IMG/VR virus record: IMGVR_UViG_3300025326_000068
Location: 1-46,531 of that record
Origin: a virus
Direction: 5' to 3' (one strand)
Length of the DNA stretch: 46,531 bases
Shown one piece after another: positions 21,210-28,195 of the stretch (positions are counted from its first letter, which is position 1; each line of letters opens with the position of its first letter). Made by a program: the position numbers and the translations under genes. The notes under the pieces are model-generated. The model worked only from the letters and a program-made list of their open reading frames with translations, had not been told where the DNA came from and did no database searches.

Positions 21210-21901
21210 ATGACAACGAGTTCCGACTCAAGCTCCAGGCCGCCCACCAGTCGAAGGACGACGGCGCCTGGGCACTGTGCGAGTTCTGCCTGGAAGCGCG
21301 CGAAGCCGGATACCCGCAGTGGGACGAGCGCATCGCCGCCTACGAGCGTCGCAGCCCTCGCACGGTACGCGATTGGGCAAGAGCTGCGGAATTCCGCCAG
21401 AACATAATCGGGGTGATGGGAGACTTGACCTATTCATTCTACCTGGTCGCGGCGCGCCATCTGGATCGTATCCACGTGTCCGATGTCATTCAATTGATGG
21501 AGACATGGGCCGTGACTCCCGGCGCGACGCTGGAAGCCTTCGCCGCGCAGCTGCACGACATGGCGGGCGGCGGCGCGGATGCGGACGCGGACGCGGAGCT
21601 GCTCTCAGGCAAGCTCCGCCGGTGGCACTCCGAGATTCTGGGCGAGATCGACCGCGCGCCGGCGCGGCTGCGCGACGCGCTGCACCTGGCTGCCGACGTG
21701 CTTGCGGATGCGAAGTGGGGGGCGGACGATGACTCCGGCGCGCGCGTGATGGAGATTTGGAGCGCGCGCGAAACGGCGCTCTATCTTGAGCGCCATCCTG
21801 CCGATCATCCGCGTTTCGTCGCGCTCACGGGCCGCGCCTGGGCGGGCGTGGCGCGGGTGGTGGTCAGGGCCAGCAGGGAGAACGGGAGCGGAGATAATTG
21901 A
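21206..21901 (+). CDS. helical protein following the nuclease (231 aa)
   Basis: ATGA overlap at the start. N-terminal helices include a HTH-like FCLEAREAGYPQWDERIAAYERRSPRTVRDWARAA (about 27-60). The centre has a Gly/Ala/Asp hinge (GGGADADADAELL), and the C-terminal half is helical. Replication-associated or regulatory function is possible; nothing decisive is seen. Confidence 0.55.
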   Translation: MNDNEFRLKLQAAHQSKDDGAWALCEFCLEAREAGYPQWDERIAAYERRSPRTVRDWARAAEFRQNIIGVMGDLTYSFYLVAARHLDRIHVSDVIQLMETWAVTPGATLEAFAAQLHDMAGGGADADADAELLSGKLRRWHSEILGEIDRAPARLRDALHLAADVLADAKWGADDDSGARVMEIWSARETALYLERHPADHPRFVALTGRAWAGVARVVVRASRENGSGDN

Positions 21902-22036
21902 TAATGCGTTTCATATCCGGTGAAGAAAAACACAGGCAGTTCCCAGAACTTACAGACAAGCCTGAGACAGTAAATCTGTATGAGCGCGGAAATTTCACGA
22001 TTAACAAAGCAGGACGAGATTTACTGATCGAGATCG
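21889..22036. repeat. inverted copy B of a duplicated module
   Basis: Plus-strand counterpart of 9238-9383: GGAGATAATTGA, ATG, FISGEEKH segment and the RGNFTI.KAGRDLLIEI coding block, with the same upstream ribosome site. Identity is high in 5' and central blocks and lower between. Confidence 0.85.
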
Positions 22037-22302
22037 TACAAGACGGCACACCTGCATCACCCGCCCTACGGCGGGGGACGCCAGGTGCAAGTGTCTATTA
22101 CAGCAACGACGGGCGCGGCCCAGGCATGGCGCGCATCATTTTGACCAAGAACGACATGATAAAGTTCGAGTGGAAACCGAGCGCGCAGAGCCGCAAGTGG
22201 CGCAGCGCGGCACTTCCGGCGGCATTTTGGAACTCGGAACACTGCGGATGGAAGTTGCGCAAGGTGAAGAAACCCCGGCACTTGCGCCCGGGGCAAGTGT
22301 GA
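21904..22302 (+). CDS. duplicated-module protein, possibly read through a TGA
   Basis: 132 aa from ATG 21904 (GGAG 10 nt upstream). The first 45 residues match the minus-strand gene at 9073-9369. Then a different beta-rich segment with GRGPGMARIILTKNDMIKFEW and a basic end. TGA is at 22300-22302, yet the same frame stays open to TGA 22393-22395, and that stop makes the ATGA overlap with the methyltransferase ATG (22392). This suggests the original gene ended there and the inner TGA is a nonsense change, a sequence error or a readthrough site. Role unknown. Confidence 0.65.
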   Translation: MRFISGEEKHRQFPELTDKPETVNLYERGNFTINKAGRDLLIEIVQDGTPASPALRRGTPGASVYYSNDGRGPGMARIILTKNDMIKFEWKPSAQSRKWRSAALPAAFWNSEHCGWKLRKVKKPRHLRPGQV

Positions 22303-22391
22303 ACGTTTCCGAAGCCCGCGCTCGGCCTGCCGACGCTGCCGCCGCGCGATCGCACCGAGGCGCGGCTCATGGAGCTGCTCAGGGTGAAGGC

Positions 22392-23858
22392 ATGAACGCG
22401 ATCGGCTTCGACTCATGGCATGGTTATTACAAACCCTGGCCTAAAAATATCTTGCTAGCCGAGTCGTATCGGCACCCGGCGAAGGTGAGTTTCGCCCTGG
22501 CCGAGCGCATTTACCGCCACTGCCTGGACGAGGTCTGGCTCAAGCCTGGAAATCGAGTCATTGATCCTTTCGCAGGGATCGGCGGCTTCGCCTTCCACGC
22601 GATGCAGTTCGGGATGGACTTCGTCGGCATGGAGCTTGAACCGGACTTTATCGAGCTGGCCCAGGAATCCTATACCTGCCCAGGCTTCGACCGCGACTTC
22701 TGGCGGCGCTATCAGGGCCGCCAGGAGTTCATCGGCCTGTTGCGCGAGATGCGCGCATTATGCCCGTCGTGCGAGACGGCGCTCGCGCCGAAGGCGAAGA
22801 TGAATAAACGGACGGGCAGGGTCATCGAGCGGCGCATCCCGCATCAGGCGGCGCACGTCTACCGGGGGAACATCCCGCGCTGGGAGAACCGCTTCAACGG
22901 GAGCTTCGCTCAGCGCGGGACGGCGCGCATCGTCCAGGGCGACAGCCGCCGCCTGCTGGCCGTGCTCGCCGAGTCGGGTGCGGCGGCGTGCGTGGCCTCA
23001 CCGCCTTATGTGAGCGGCGGACATCATCCTGACCAAACCGGAGCCTGGGGCGGGCAAGCGCAAAGCGTGCCGCGAAATTTGGCAGGATATGGACAGGCCG
23101 AGGGTCAGATGGGCCAGATGCCCGAAGGCCGACTCGACGCCGCCATCTCGTCGCCGCCCTACGCTGGGCCGCCTGGACATGACAGCGGCCATCCGCGCCT
23201 GGACGCTATCGAAGACGAGCGCCGCGTCCGTGAAGGCAGCAGCCGGCGAAATGGCTACGGCGCAAGCACCGGCCAGCTCGCGGCGCTGCCCGATGGCGCG
23301 CTGGACGCGGCGGTGAGCTCTCCGCCTTATGAGGCGTCCATCAATGCCGGGAATGACGCCGACGAGGCGCGGCAGCGGAAAGCGGAACGCTATGCGCGCG
23401 GGGAGTTCAAAACGCAGCGACCCGATGTATTTGTATCACCTGACAATATCGGAGCGCGGGGAATGTTCAATGGCACTTATGGAAAATCTGAATCACAAGT
23501 CGGCGCGATGCAGGGCGATACATTTTGGTCTGCGAGTCGCCTGATCCTGGAGCAGACGCGCGCCGCGCTGCGCCCAAGCGCCCATGCATGCTGGGTTTTG
23601 AAACCATTCGTCCGAAACCATGCCGTCGTGGACTTCCCCGGCTACTGGCGGCAGGTCTGCGAGTCGGTCGGCTTCCGGCTGTTGCACGTCCATGTCTGCT
23701 GGCAAGTGGAACAAAAAGGACTCAAGCAGCTCGGCCTGGACGGGACGGACAAGGCGATGGAGAAGTGGTGCGCTTCGTTCTTCCGCCGCCTGCACTCAAA
23801 GAAGTACCCGCACCTTAAGATTGACTTCGAGATCGTCCAGTGCTATGGCCGCGACTAA
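22392..23858 (+). CDS. DNA methyltransferase with three SPPY motifs (488 aa)
   Basis: Start ATG 22392 (AAGG upstream). Motif I VIDPFAGIGGFAFHAMQFGM about 57-76 and GMELEPDF. Catalytic (S/N/D)PPY occurs three times: 203-206, 254-257 and 310-313; the second and third follow a similar LPDGALDAA-type lead-in. A CPSC pair at 124-127 may bind zinc. The C-terminal part (WVLKPFVRNHAVVDFPGYWRQV) is the usual end of N4/N6 methyltransferases of this phage family. Methylates amino groups in DNA, likely anti-restriction. The repeated motif looks like internal duplication. Confidence 0.8.
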   Translation: MNAIGFDSWHGYYKPWPKNILLAESYRHPAKVSFALAERIYRHCLDEVWLKPGNRVIDPFAGIGGFAFHAMQFGMDFVGMELEPDFIELAQESYTCPGFDRDFWRRYQGRQEFIGLLREMRALCPSCETALAPKAKMNKRTGRVIERRIPHQAAHVYRGNIPRWENRFNGSFAQRGTARIVQGDSRRLLAVLAESGAAACVASPPYVSGGHHPDQTGAWGGQAQSVPRNLAGYGQAEGQMGQMPEGRLDAAISSPPYAGPPGHDSGHPRLDAIEDERRVREGSSRRNGYGASTGQLAALPDGALDAAVSSPPYEASINAGNDADEARQRKAERYARGEFKTQRPDVFVSPDNIGARGMFNGTYGKSESQVGAMQGDTFWSASRLILEQTRAALRPSAHACWVLKPFVRNHAVVDFPGYWRQVCESVGFRLLHVHVCWQVEQKGLKQLGLDGTDKAMEKWCASFFRRLHSKKYPHLKIDFEIVQCYGRD

Positions 23859-24258
23859 CGGACGCAAGCATCGGCGCAACCCCTGCGCGCTCCGCTCCGC
23901 GTGCGCCTGCGAGCGCGCCGGGAGCATCGCGCCGGAATGTATGGACGGCATCCTGCATCCGTTCGGGCGCAACGGTGACCGGGGCGACGTGTACCACGGC
24001 CTGCCGTGCAAGTTCGACGCGCTCTACAATCTGCACTGCAACGCCGACGGCACGCGCTTCCGGCGCGGCCCGCGCCCCATCTCGACCGGGGAGATGCTCA
24101 AGCGCGCGCGGGCGCGCAATTACAACCTGCGGAAGCGGTGCGCCGCGCCCGCGTGCAATACGATCATCTCGAACTCCGCCACGCATTGCCACAAGCACGC
24201 GCAGGGCGGCGGCAGGGGCAAGCTGCGGTTTTACGCGGCGGGTCGCAAGCGTGCTTGA
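23845..24258 (+). CDS. Cys-rich zinc protein (137 aa)
   Basis: Starts inside the methyltransferase end (14-nt overlap). Many cysteines: CALRSACACERAG, CMDGILHPFG, CKFDALYNLHC, CAAPACNTIISNSATHCHKH. Basic and glycine-rich. Possibly a nucleic-acid-binding or HNH-like remnant. After its stop, 24259-24416 (158 nt) contains no convincing gene. Confidence 0.55.
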   Translation: MAATNGRKHRRNPCALRSACACERAGSIAPECMDGILHPFGRNGDRGDVYHGLPCKFDALYNLHCNADGTRFRRGPRPISTGEMLKRARARNYNLRKRCAAPACNTIISNSATHCHKHAQGGGRGKLRFYAAGRKRA

Positions 24259-24416
24259 CCGGGTAGGGTGGGGCGCGCCGATGATCCCCCTGCCCCGGAA
24301 GGGCGCGCTCGGCGGGCGGCGCGGGGGCGGTGAGCGTGTTTTGTGCATAGGTGGGACACGTTGAATCGGCGCGGATACCGGCGGGACGGTTTGTGACAGG
24401 CGAGATACCCTAAAAA

Positions 24417-24494
24417 ATGGCAAAAAAGGCTCTTCCATGCAAATTCTGCCGTCAGCCCAAGACCGGCAACCATTACAAGTCTGCCGGGTCCTAA
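24417..24494 (+). CDS. short zinc-finger-like ORF, probable N-terminal piece
   Basis: 25 codons, MAKKALPCKFCRQPKTGNHY then AGS-stop. CxxC and basic start look like the beginning of a zinc protein; a -1 shift before 24494 would join it to the frame of the next entry. No convincing ribosome site. Confidence 0.35.
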   Translation: MAKKALPCKFCRQPKTGNHYKSAGS

Positions 24495-24646
24495 GAAACG
24501 TACTGGCGCTCCCGGTCTCTCCGGAGCCGGGCGAGTGTAGCTGCGGCTGTGGCAAGCCCAAGCCGACGCGCGACCGATGGGGCAGAGAGCGCGCTTACCT
24601 GCGGGGGCACGCGCCGGGCAGCAGGGGCGGGAAGCGGCGAGATTGA
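24437..24646 (+). CDS. small CSCGCGKPKP zinc protein, start unclear
   Basis: 69 aa if from ATG 24437, but the recognisable part is only the end: EPGECSCGCGKPKPTRDRWG and a basic RGHAPGSRGGKRRD tail. The first 30 residues overlap the preceding ORF out of frame and do not look coding. The two ORFs may be one gene broken or recoded by a single frame change. Promoter 24643-24671 follows directly. Confidence 0.45.
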   Translation: MQILPSAQDRQPLQVCRVLRNVLALPVSPEPGECSCGCGKPKPTRDRWGRERAYLRGHAPGSRGGKRRD

Positions 24647-24671
24647 AAAGCAGCGCGATGCATGGTAAAAT
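24643..24671 (+). promoter_or_regulatory. sigma70-type promoter before the HNH gene
   Basis: TTGAAA (24643-24648), 17-bp spacer, TAAAAT (24666-24671). Predicted start near 24678, about 115 nt upstream of the HNH gene ATG. Confidence 0.65.
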
Positions 24672-24677
24672 GAACAC

Positions 24678-24750
24678 GTCACAGAAGAGCGGGCGTTTTC
24701 ATTTTGCCAACCAAACAGCGGCCTGCGTGCGGCGTCCGTTCTTCTGTGAC
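24678..24750 (+). ncRNA. leader stem-loop, 18-bp stem
   Basis: GTCACAGAAGAGCGGGCG (24678-24695) pairs with CGTCCGTTCTTCTGTGAC (24733-24750): 16 Watson-Crick pairs and two G-U pairs, loop about 37 nt. It begins at the expected transcription start of the promoter at 24643. Confidence 0.6.
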
Positions 24751-24791
24751 AAGAGAATGGCAAAGTACGCGGGTCGCTTTTTGGTAATGAG

Positions 24792-25274
24792 ATGGCAAGG
24801 GCAAAGAAAAAGAAGCCAGTTATCGCGCTTTATGGGCGCATCGGAATTGAACGCGGTTATTGCAAAGATTGCCAAACAACTTCTTTCATCCGCGATGGGT
24901 GCTATGTATGCTGTGGAGCAATTGCAGTGAGCAAAAAACCAAAGAAGTTTGAACGGGAATCGGCCACTACTCAACGCCGAAAAATCCCAAACCGCGAAGA
25001 ACGTGAGCACATTTTGGAAAATCAGGGCTATGCCTGTTTTTATTGCGGCGTTGCCTTCAAATCAATCCGCTATCGAAACAACGATCCTATCCTTATTCAA
25101 TTGACCTGGGATCACAAGTTGCCCTATGTGATTTTCCAGAATAGCGACCCGGATAATTTCGTCGCCGCTTGTCAGGTTTGTAACGCCTTGAAGCACGATA
25201 TGGTCTTTCAGACTCTTGAAGATGCCCAGGTATTTCTAGCCATTCGGCGCAAGCAAAAAGGATTTGACTTCTGA
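24792..25274 (+). CDS. HNH endonuclease (160 aa)
   Basis: N-terminal zinc ribbon CKDCQTTSF..GCYVCCG, then the HNH fold: ACFYCGVAF, a long insertion, TWDHKLP with the histidine-metal motif, NFVAACQVCNALKHD. It is AT-richer than neighbouring genes, in keeping with later acquisition. Preceded by its own promoter and a leader hairpin. Could be a homing or packaging-associated nuclease; start at ATG 24792 is the best upstream choice though its ribosome site is weak. Confidence 0.8.
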   Translation: MARAKKKKPVIALYGRIGIERGYCKDCQTTSFIRDGCYVCCGAIAVSKKPKKFERESATTQRRKIPNREEREHILENQGYACFYCGVAFKSIRYRNNDPILIQLTWDHKLPYVIFQNSDPDNFVAACQVCNALKHDMVFQTLEDAQVFLAIRRKQKGFDF

Positions 25275-25332
25275 AATTAGAAATCCGCGCATTTGGCCGT
25301 TTCAGGATCGCGCTAGAGCAAAAAACGGTTAC

Positions 25333-25347
25333 GTGACCACAGGTCAC
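25333..25347. promoter_or_regulatory. palindromic operator-like site
   Basis: GTGACC-ACA-GGTCAC, a perfect 15-bp palindrome 15 bp upstream of the ATG at 25363, in the 88-bp gap after the HNH gene. It may be a regulator binding site; no clear promoter is seen. Confidence 0.45.
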
Positions 25348-25362
25348 AGGATGCTATTTTGA

Positions 25363-25710
25363 ATGCGACCACAAAAAACGCCCGCCAGACCGGAAATCGA
25401 ACAAAAGGCGCGTGAAGGGCTTTTAGAATTGAAAGAGCGTTTTTTTACTTGGCGTGGAGTGGCAGAACATCTCAAGGAAAAATCAGGCCTGATTTTTGAT
25501 CGGGGCTTTTTGCGCCGCGTCGCCAATAGAGACCGTGGCGCTCCCAATAAACTCCTTGTCGCTCTCGGATTGCCCCCAATTCGTCAGGCACTTGCCGATG
25601 TCTGCCCGCGCTGCGGCGTGGTACACCTTCGCAAATGCCGCGCGCGCAACATGCCGGAGTGGGTGAGCCGGGCCGCCGACTGGCTGGCGGAGCGGGAAAG
25701 GAATCTATGA
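25363..25710 (+). CDS. small DNA-binding-like protein with zinc motif (115 aa)
   Basis: Helical N-terminal part with a possible HTH (FFTWRGVAEHLKEKSGLIFD), then RDRGAPNKLLVALGLPP and CPRCGVVHLRKC, likely one zinc site. The stop overlaps the next ATG. Its position after an operator-like palindrome hints at a regulator; no family recognised. Confidence 0.55.
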   Translation: MRPQKTPARPEIEQKAREGLLELKERFFTWRGVAEHLKEKSGLIFDRGFLRRVANRDRGAPNKLLVALGLPPIRQALADVCPRCGVVHLRKCRARNMPEWVSRAADWLAERERNL

Positions 25711-25985
25711 ATGGCCCTGCAGCGTGGCACGAGATGATCTTGGACAAGGCGCACACCAGCGGCGCCGAGGAGTGGGCCTGCCCTGCCTGCGGACGGCGCT
25801 TCCTGGTCGAGTGGTCGCCATACTGCATGATCGTCGTGGAGCCCGGCGACCCGTCCGCGCGGCACCGGGGCAGCCAGGTGGACGAGGCGACTGTGGCGGC
25901 CTACGCCGAGGAGGAGGCGAGACTCGCGGATGACCCCAGGCTGGCGACCTTCGAGGCGTGGCTGGATGGAATTCAACTTGATTGA
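25707..25985 (+). CDS. conserved-type small phage protein with CPACG (92 aa)
   Basis: ATGA overlap at 25707. WACPACGRRFLVEWSPYCMIVVEPGDPSARHRGS is a zinc-binding pattern found in small phage proteins. C-terminal acidic helix (YAEEEARLADDPRLA). Function unknown. Confidence 0.65.
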   Translation: MNGPAAWHEMILDKAHTSGAEEWACPACGRRFLVEWSPYCMIVVEPGDPSARHRGSQVDEATVAAYAEEEARLADDPRLATFEAWLDGIQLD

Positions 25986-26214
25986 GATCTTGTCAATTTT
26001 CCCAGGGATAGATTTGATGAATCTTCTGATTGAGATTATCTCCCCCGATGGGCTATGGCGGCTGACCTATTCGCTTCCAGTCGACGTCGTTCGTATTATC
26101 GCGGATCCGTCACGCTCCATTTGGCGCGATAGGTGGGTATGGGGATTCAACGCAAATGCTGAACAGATCGAGGCGCACCTGATTTCAGTTGAAGAAAATA
26201 TCTCATTAGGTTAG
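25966..26214 (+). CDS. last rightward gene, small protein (82 aa)
   Basis: ATG 25966 overlaps the previous gene by 20 nt; ATG 26017 is an alternative. Hydrophobic N-terminus (FNLIEILSIFPGIDLMNLLI), beta-rich middle (WRLTYSLPVDVVRIIADP). Its stop overlaps the stop of the leftward gene at 26211-26213, so the two blocks converge with no spacer or terminator hairpin. Confidence 0.55.
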   Translation: MEFNLIEILSIFPGIDLMNLLIEIISPDGLWRLTYSLPVDVVRIIADPSRSIWRDRWVWGFNANAEQIEAHLISVEENISLG

Positions 26215-26603
26215 ATCACCGCCAATTTCTTCGGGTCAGCCCGCGTCCACAACTCCGGCGTCCCGGTCTCCGCATTGGCCCGGCTGACCTGTAGCCAGTC
26301 CCCCACGATCTGCCACACGTCCATCGGGTAGCTCAGCGGCACGACGCCGCCGGGCCGCGCCGGCCAGGGCGTTACCAGGTCGTCCAGTAAAATCACCACG
26401 TCAGCGGTAGTCGTCCGAATCTTGAACGGCGGCGCGGGCCAGGACGATCCTTCGGCTTCGCTCAGGAGCGGCGGCGCTTCACCCGAAACGTAGAGCCACT
26501 TTTCCACGCGCACGTCGATCCAGCCGCGCTGTCGCGCGAACTCCGCCGCCCAGGCGACGGCAGCGGGGTCGTCGGCCTTCACGCCGATATACATGCGGCT
26601 CAT
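26211..26603 (-). CDS. distal tail region protein (130 aa)
   Basis: The real start is ATG 26603, overlapping the upstream stop as ATGA; the open frame above it is out of character. YIGVKADDPAAVAWAAEFA and TTTADVVILLDDLVTPWP suggest an alpha/beta domain; end is ELWTRADPKKLAVI. Last gene of the tail module. Function unknown, perhaps a tail accessory or receptor-related protein. Confidence 0.65.
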   Translation of the reverse strand: MSRMYIGVKADDPAAVAWAAEFARQRGWIDVRVEKWLYVSGEAPPLLSEAEGSSWPAPPFKIRTTTADVVILLDDLVTPWPARPGGVVPLSYPMDVWQIVGDWLQVSRANAETGTPELWTRADPKKLAVI

Positions 26604-28195
26604 ATCAAAGCGTCCTGTCCGCGCGCCAATTGCGCGATCATCGTCGCCAGATCGTCCGAAACGCCGCACTCCAGCGTGCACGTCTCGGCGGCATCCTGGT
26701 AACTCGTGCGCGTGACGATGAAGGTCAATCCGGCGGCGCTCACGCCGACCTCGTCTGTCAGGTAATTCTCGATCTTGACCCGTTTCCCGGCGCGCAGCTG
26801 CGAGGCCGGGATGACCTGCCCCTGCTTGCCGCGCAGCCAGCCCACGACCGGGATGCCGCCCGAAACATAGAATTTCTCGTCCTTGTTGCTCGCCAGAAAG
26901 CGCCGCGCGAAATTCGTGGCGACCGCGCTCGACGTGAAACTGGAAGATAAGATTTTCTCGCGCTGACCGTAGGTCGTGACGCTGGTCGTGTCCTCGAGAT
27001 TGGCGTCGTCGTCCGGCGTCAGCCACTGCGTGCGCCCCTCGCCGTCGCGATAGGAGACCACGATCCAGTTCCAGACTTCCGTCTTACGCAGTTCCAGCCC
27101 GGCCAGCGCCGCGTCGTCGATGCGCAGCGCATAATCGTAATCAGTGAGCGCGCTCTGCTGCTTGAACGCCAGCACCGGCTCGCCGTTGGGCGTCGCGGCG
27201 GCCTCGCTTTCCAGCAGATAGGCCGCCCAGGGGTTGAATGAGGCGTCGCCCAGCGCCGCCAAGCGCGCCAGGTTGTCGGCGGCCATCTCATAGTCCACGT
27301 CGCCCCCCGTGACCCAGGGTTCGAGCGTGAGCGTGTTGCTGTCGATCTGCGTCTCGTCCGAGTTCACTTCCGCGATCGCCGCGCGCCAGTCCTTTGCGAT
27401 CTCAGTCGGCGTGATCGAGCCGGTCTCGGTATACATTTTGACGTTCGTGATCTGCCCGTAAACGCTCCCATCTTCAACCGGCGTCTGCGTCGCGTCCGAC
27501 ATGAGCTCCAGGTCGAGCGTCTGGCGCGGCGTGCCGAGGGTCACATCCTGGCTGCCCGTACTGCTCCCGGCGGCCACGCGGCTTACGCTCCACACATCTG
27601 CCGCGCCCGTGTTGTCGCGCAGGCGCAGCGTCCAGGAGGCCGCCGCTGCGCTGGTGGTCAGGTCGTAGTCCATCGTCACGCGCTTGATCGTCTGGCCCGT
27701 CGGGACGCTGTAGCGCACGCGGTAGAGTTCAGTGGCGACCCAGGCCACGCCCTTCGGCGTGATGCGGATGCGCGCGCGCCGGTCGTCTCCCGCCTGCGGC
27801 TCGTCCGTGACCGTCTGGCTGATCCAGGCATCCGTATCAATACGCGTGTCGCACCAGGGCTTTCTCAGGCCGCGCACGCCGAGCAGCTGCCCCCAGTAGC
27901 CCGCCGCCACGAGCCAGCGCCCGCCGCGCTCGCGCTGCGCGCTATACCCCGGCGAGATGAGCACGCCTTCGTAGACGATGCTCAGGCCATTGCGCACGAC
28001 CAGCCGCTGCCCGGCCTTGAACGGCCACGCCGCGCTGGGATCGCGCGGGATGAAACAGGCGAAGGTCCCGAACAGGCCGCCGGGATAGAAGGTGTCAAAG
28101 GCCAGCTGTTCAGCGCGCCGCAGATCATTCACCATATCGGAGGCGCGCGTCGTCCCGCTGCTGTAAATTTCGAGCGCTAGATCGTTCAGATTCAT
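26600..28195 (-). CDS. tail hub / baseplate-like protein (531 aa)
   Basis: The N-terminal half starts like phage tail hub proteins: FIPRDPSAAWPFKAGQRLVVRNGLSIVYEG, and GYWGQLLGVRGLRKPWCDTR resembles a beta-barrel-rich hub domain. The middle (ASWTLRLRDNTGAADVWSVS) is a jelly-roll-like insertion. The C-terminal third carries a long conserved-looking region (KVKMYTETGSITPTEIAKDW, then ASQLRAGKRVKIENYL and TLECG). Coupled by ATGA to the upstream distal tail gene. Position after the tape measure supports a distal-tail/hub assignment. Confidence 0.65.
   Translation of the reverse strand: MNLNDLALEIYSSGTTRASDMVNDLRRAEQLAFDTFYPGGLFGTFACFIPRDPSAAWPFKAGQRLVVRNGLSIVYEGVLISPGYSAQRERGGRWLVAAGYWGQLLGVRGLRKPWCDTRIDTDAWISQTVTDEPQAGDDRRARIRITPKGVAWVATELYRVRYSVPTGQTIKRVTMDYDLTTSAAAASWTLRLRDNTGAADVWSVSRVAAGSSTGSQDVTLGTPRQTLDLELMSDATQTPVEDGSVYGQITNVKMYTETGSITPTEIAKDWRAAIAEVNSDETQIDSNTLTLEPWVTGGDVDYEMAADNLARLAALGDASFNPWAAYLLESEAAATPNGEPVLAFKQQSALTDYDYALRIDDAALAGLELRKTEVWNWIVVSYRDGEGRTQWLTPDDDANLEDTTSVTTYGQREKILSSSFTSSAVATNFARRFLASNKDEKFYVSGGIPVVGWLRGKQGQVIPASQLRAGKRVKIENYLTDEVGVSAAGLTFIVTRTSYQDAAETCTLECGVSDDLATMIAQLARGQDALI

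Noticed and set aside
22170-22391. N-terminal extension of the three-SPPY methyltransferase
   Set aside because: It overlaps the preceding gene out of frame, has no ribosome site and is low-complexity; ATG 22392 is preferred.
24231-24677. Minus-strand 148-aa ORF over the 24.3-24.7 kb region
   Set aside because: Arg/Pro/Ala-rich reading opposite a rightward operon, no ribosome site, no domain pattern.
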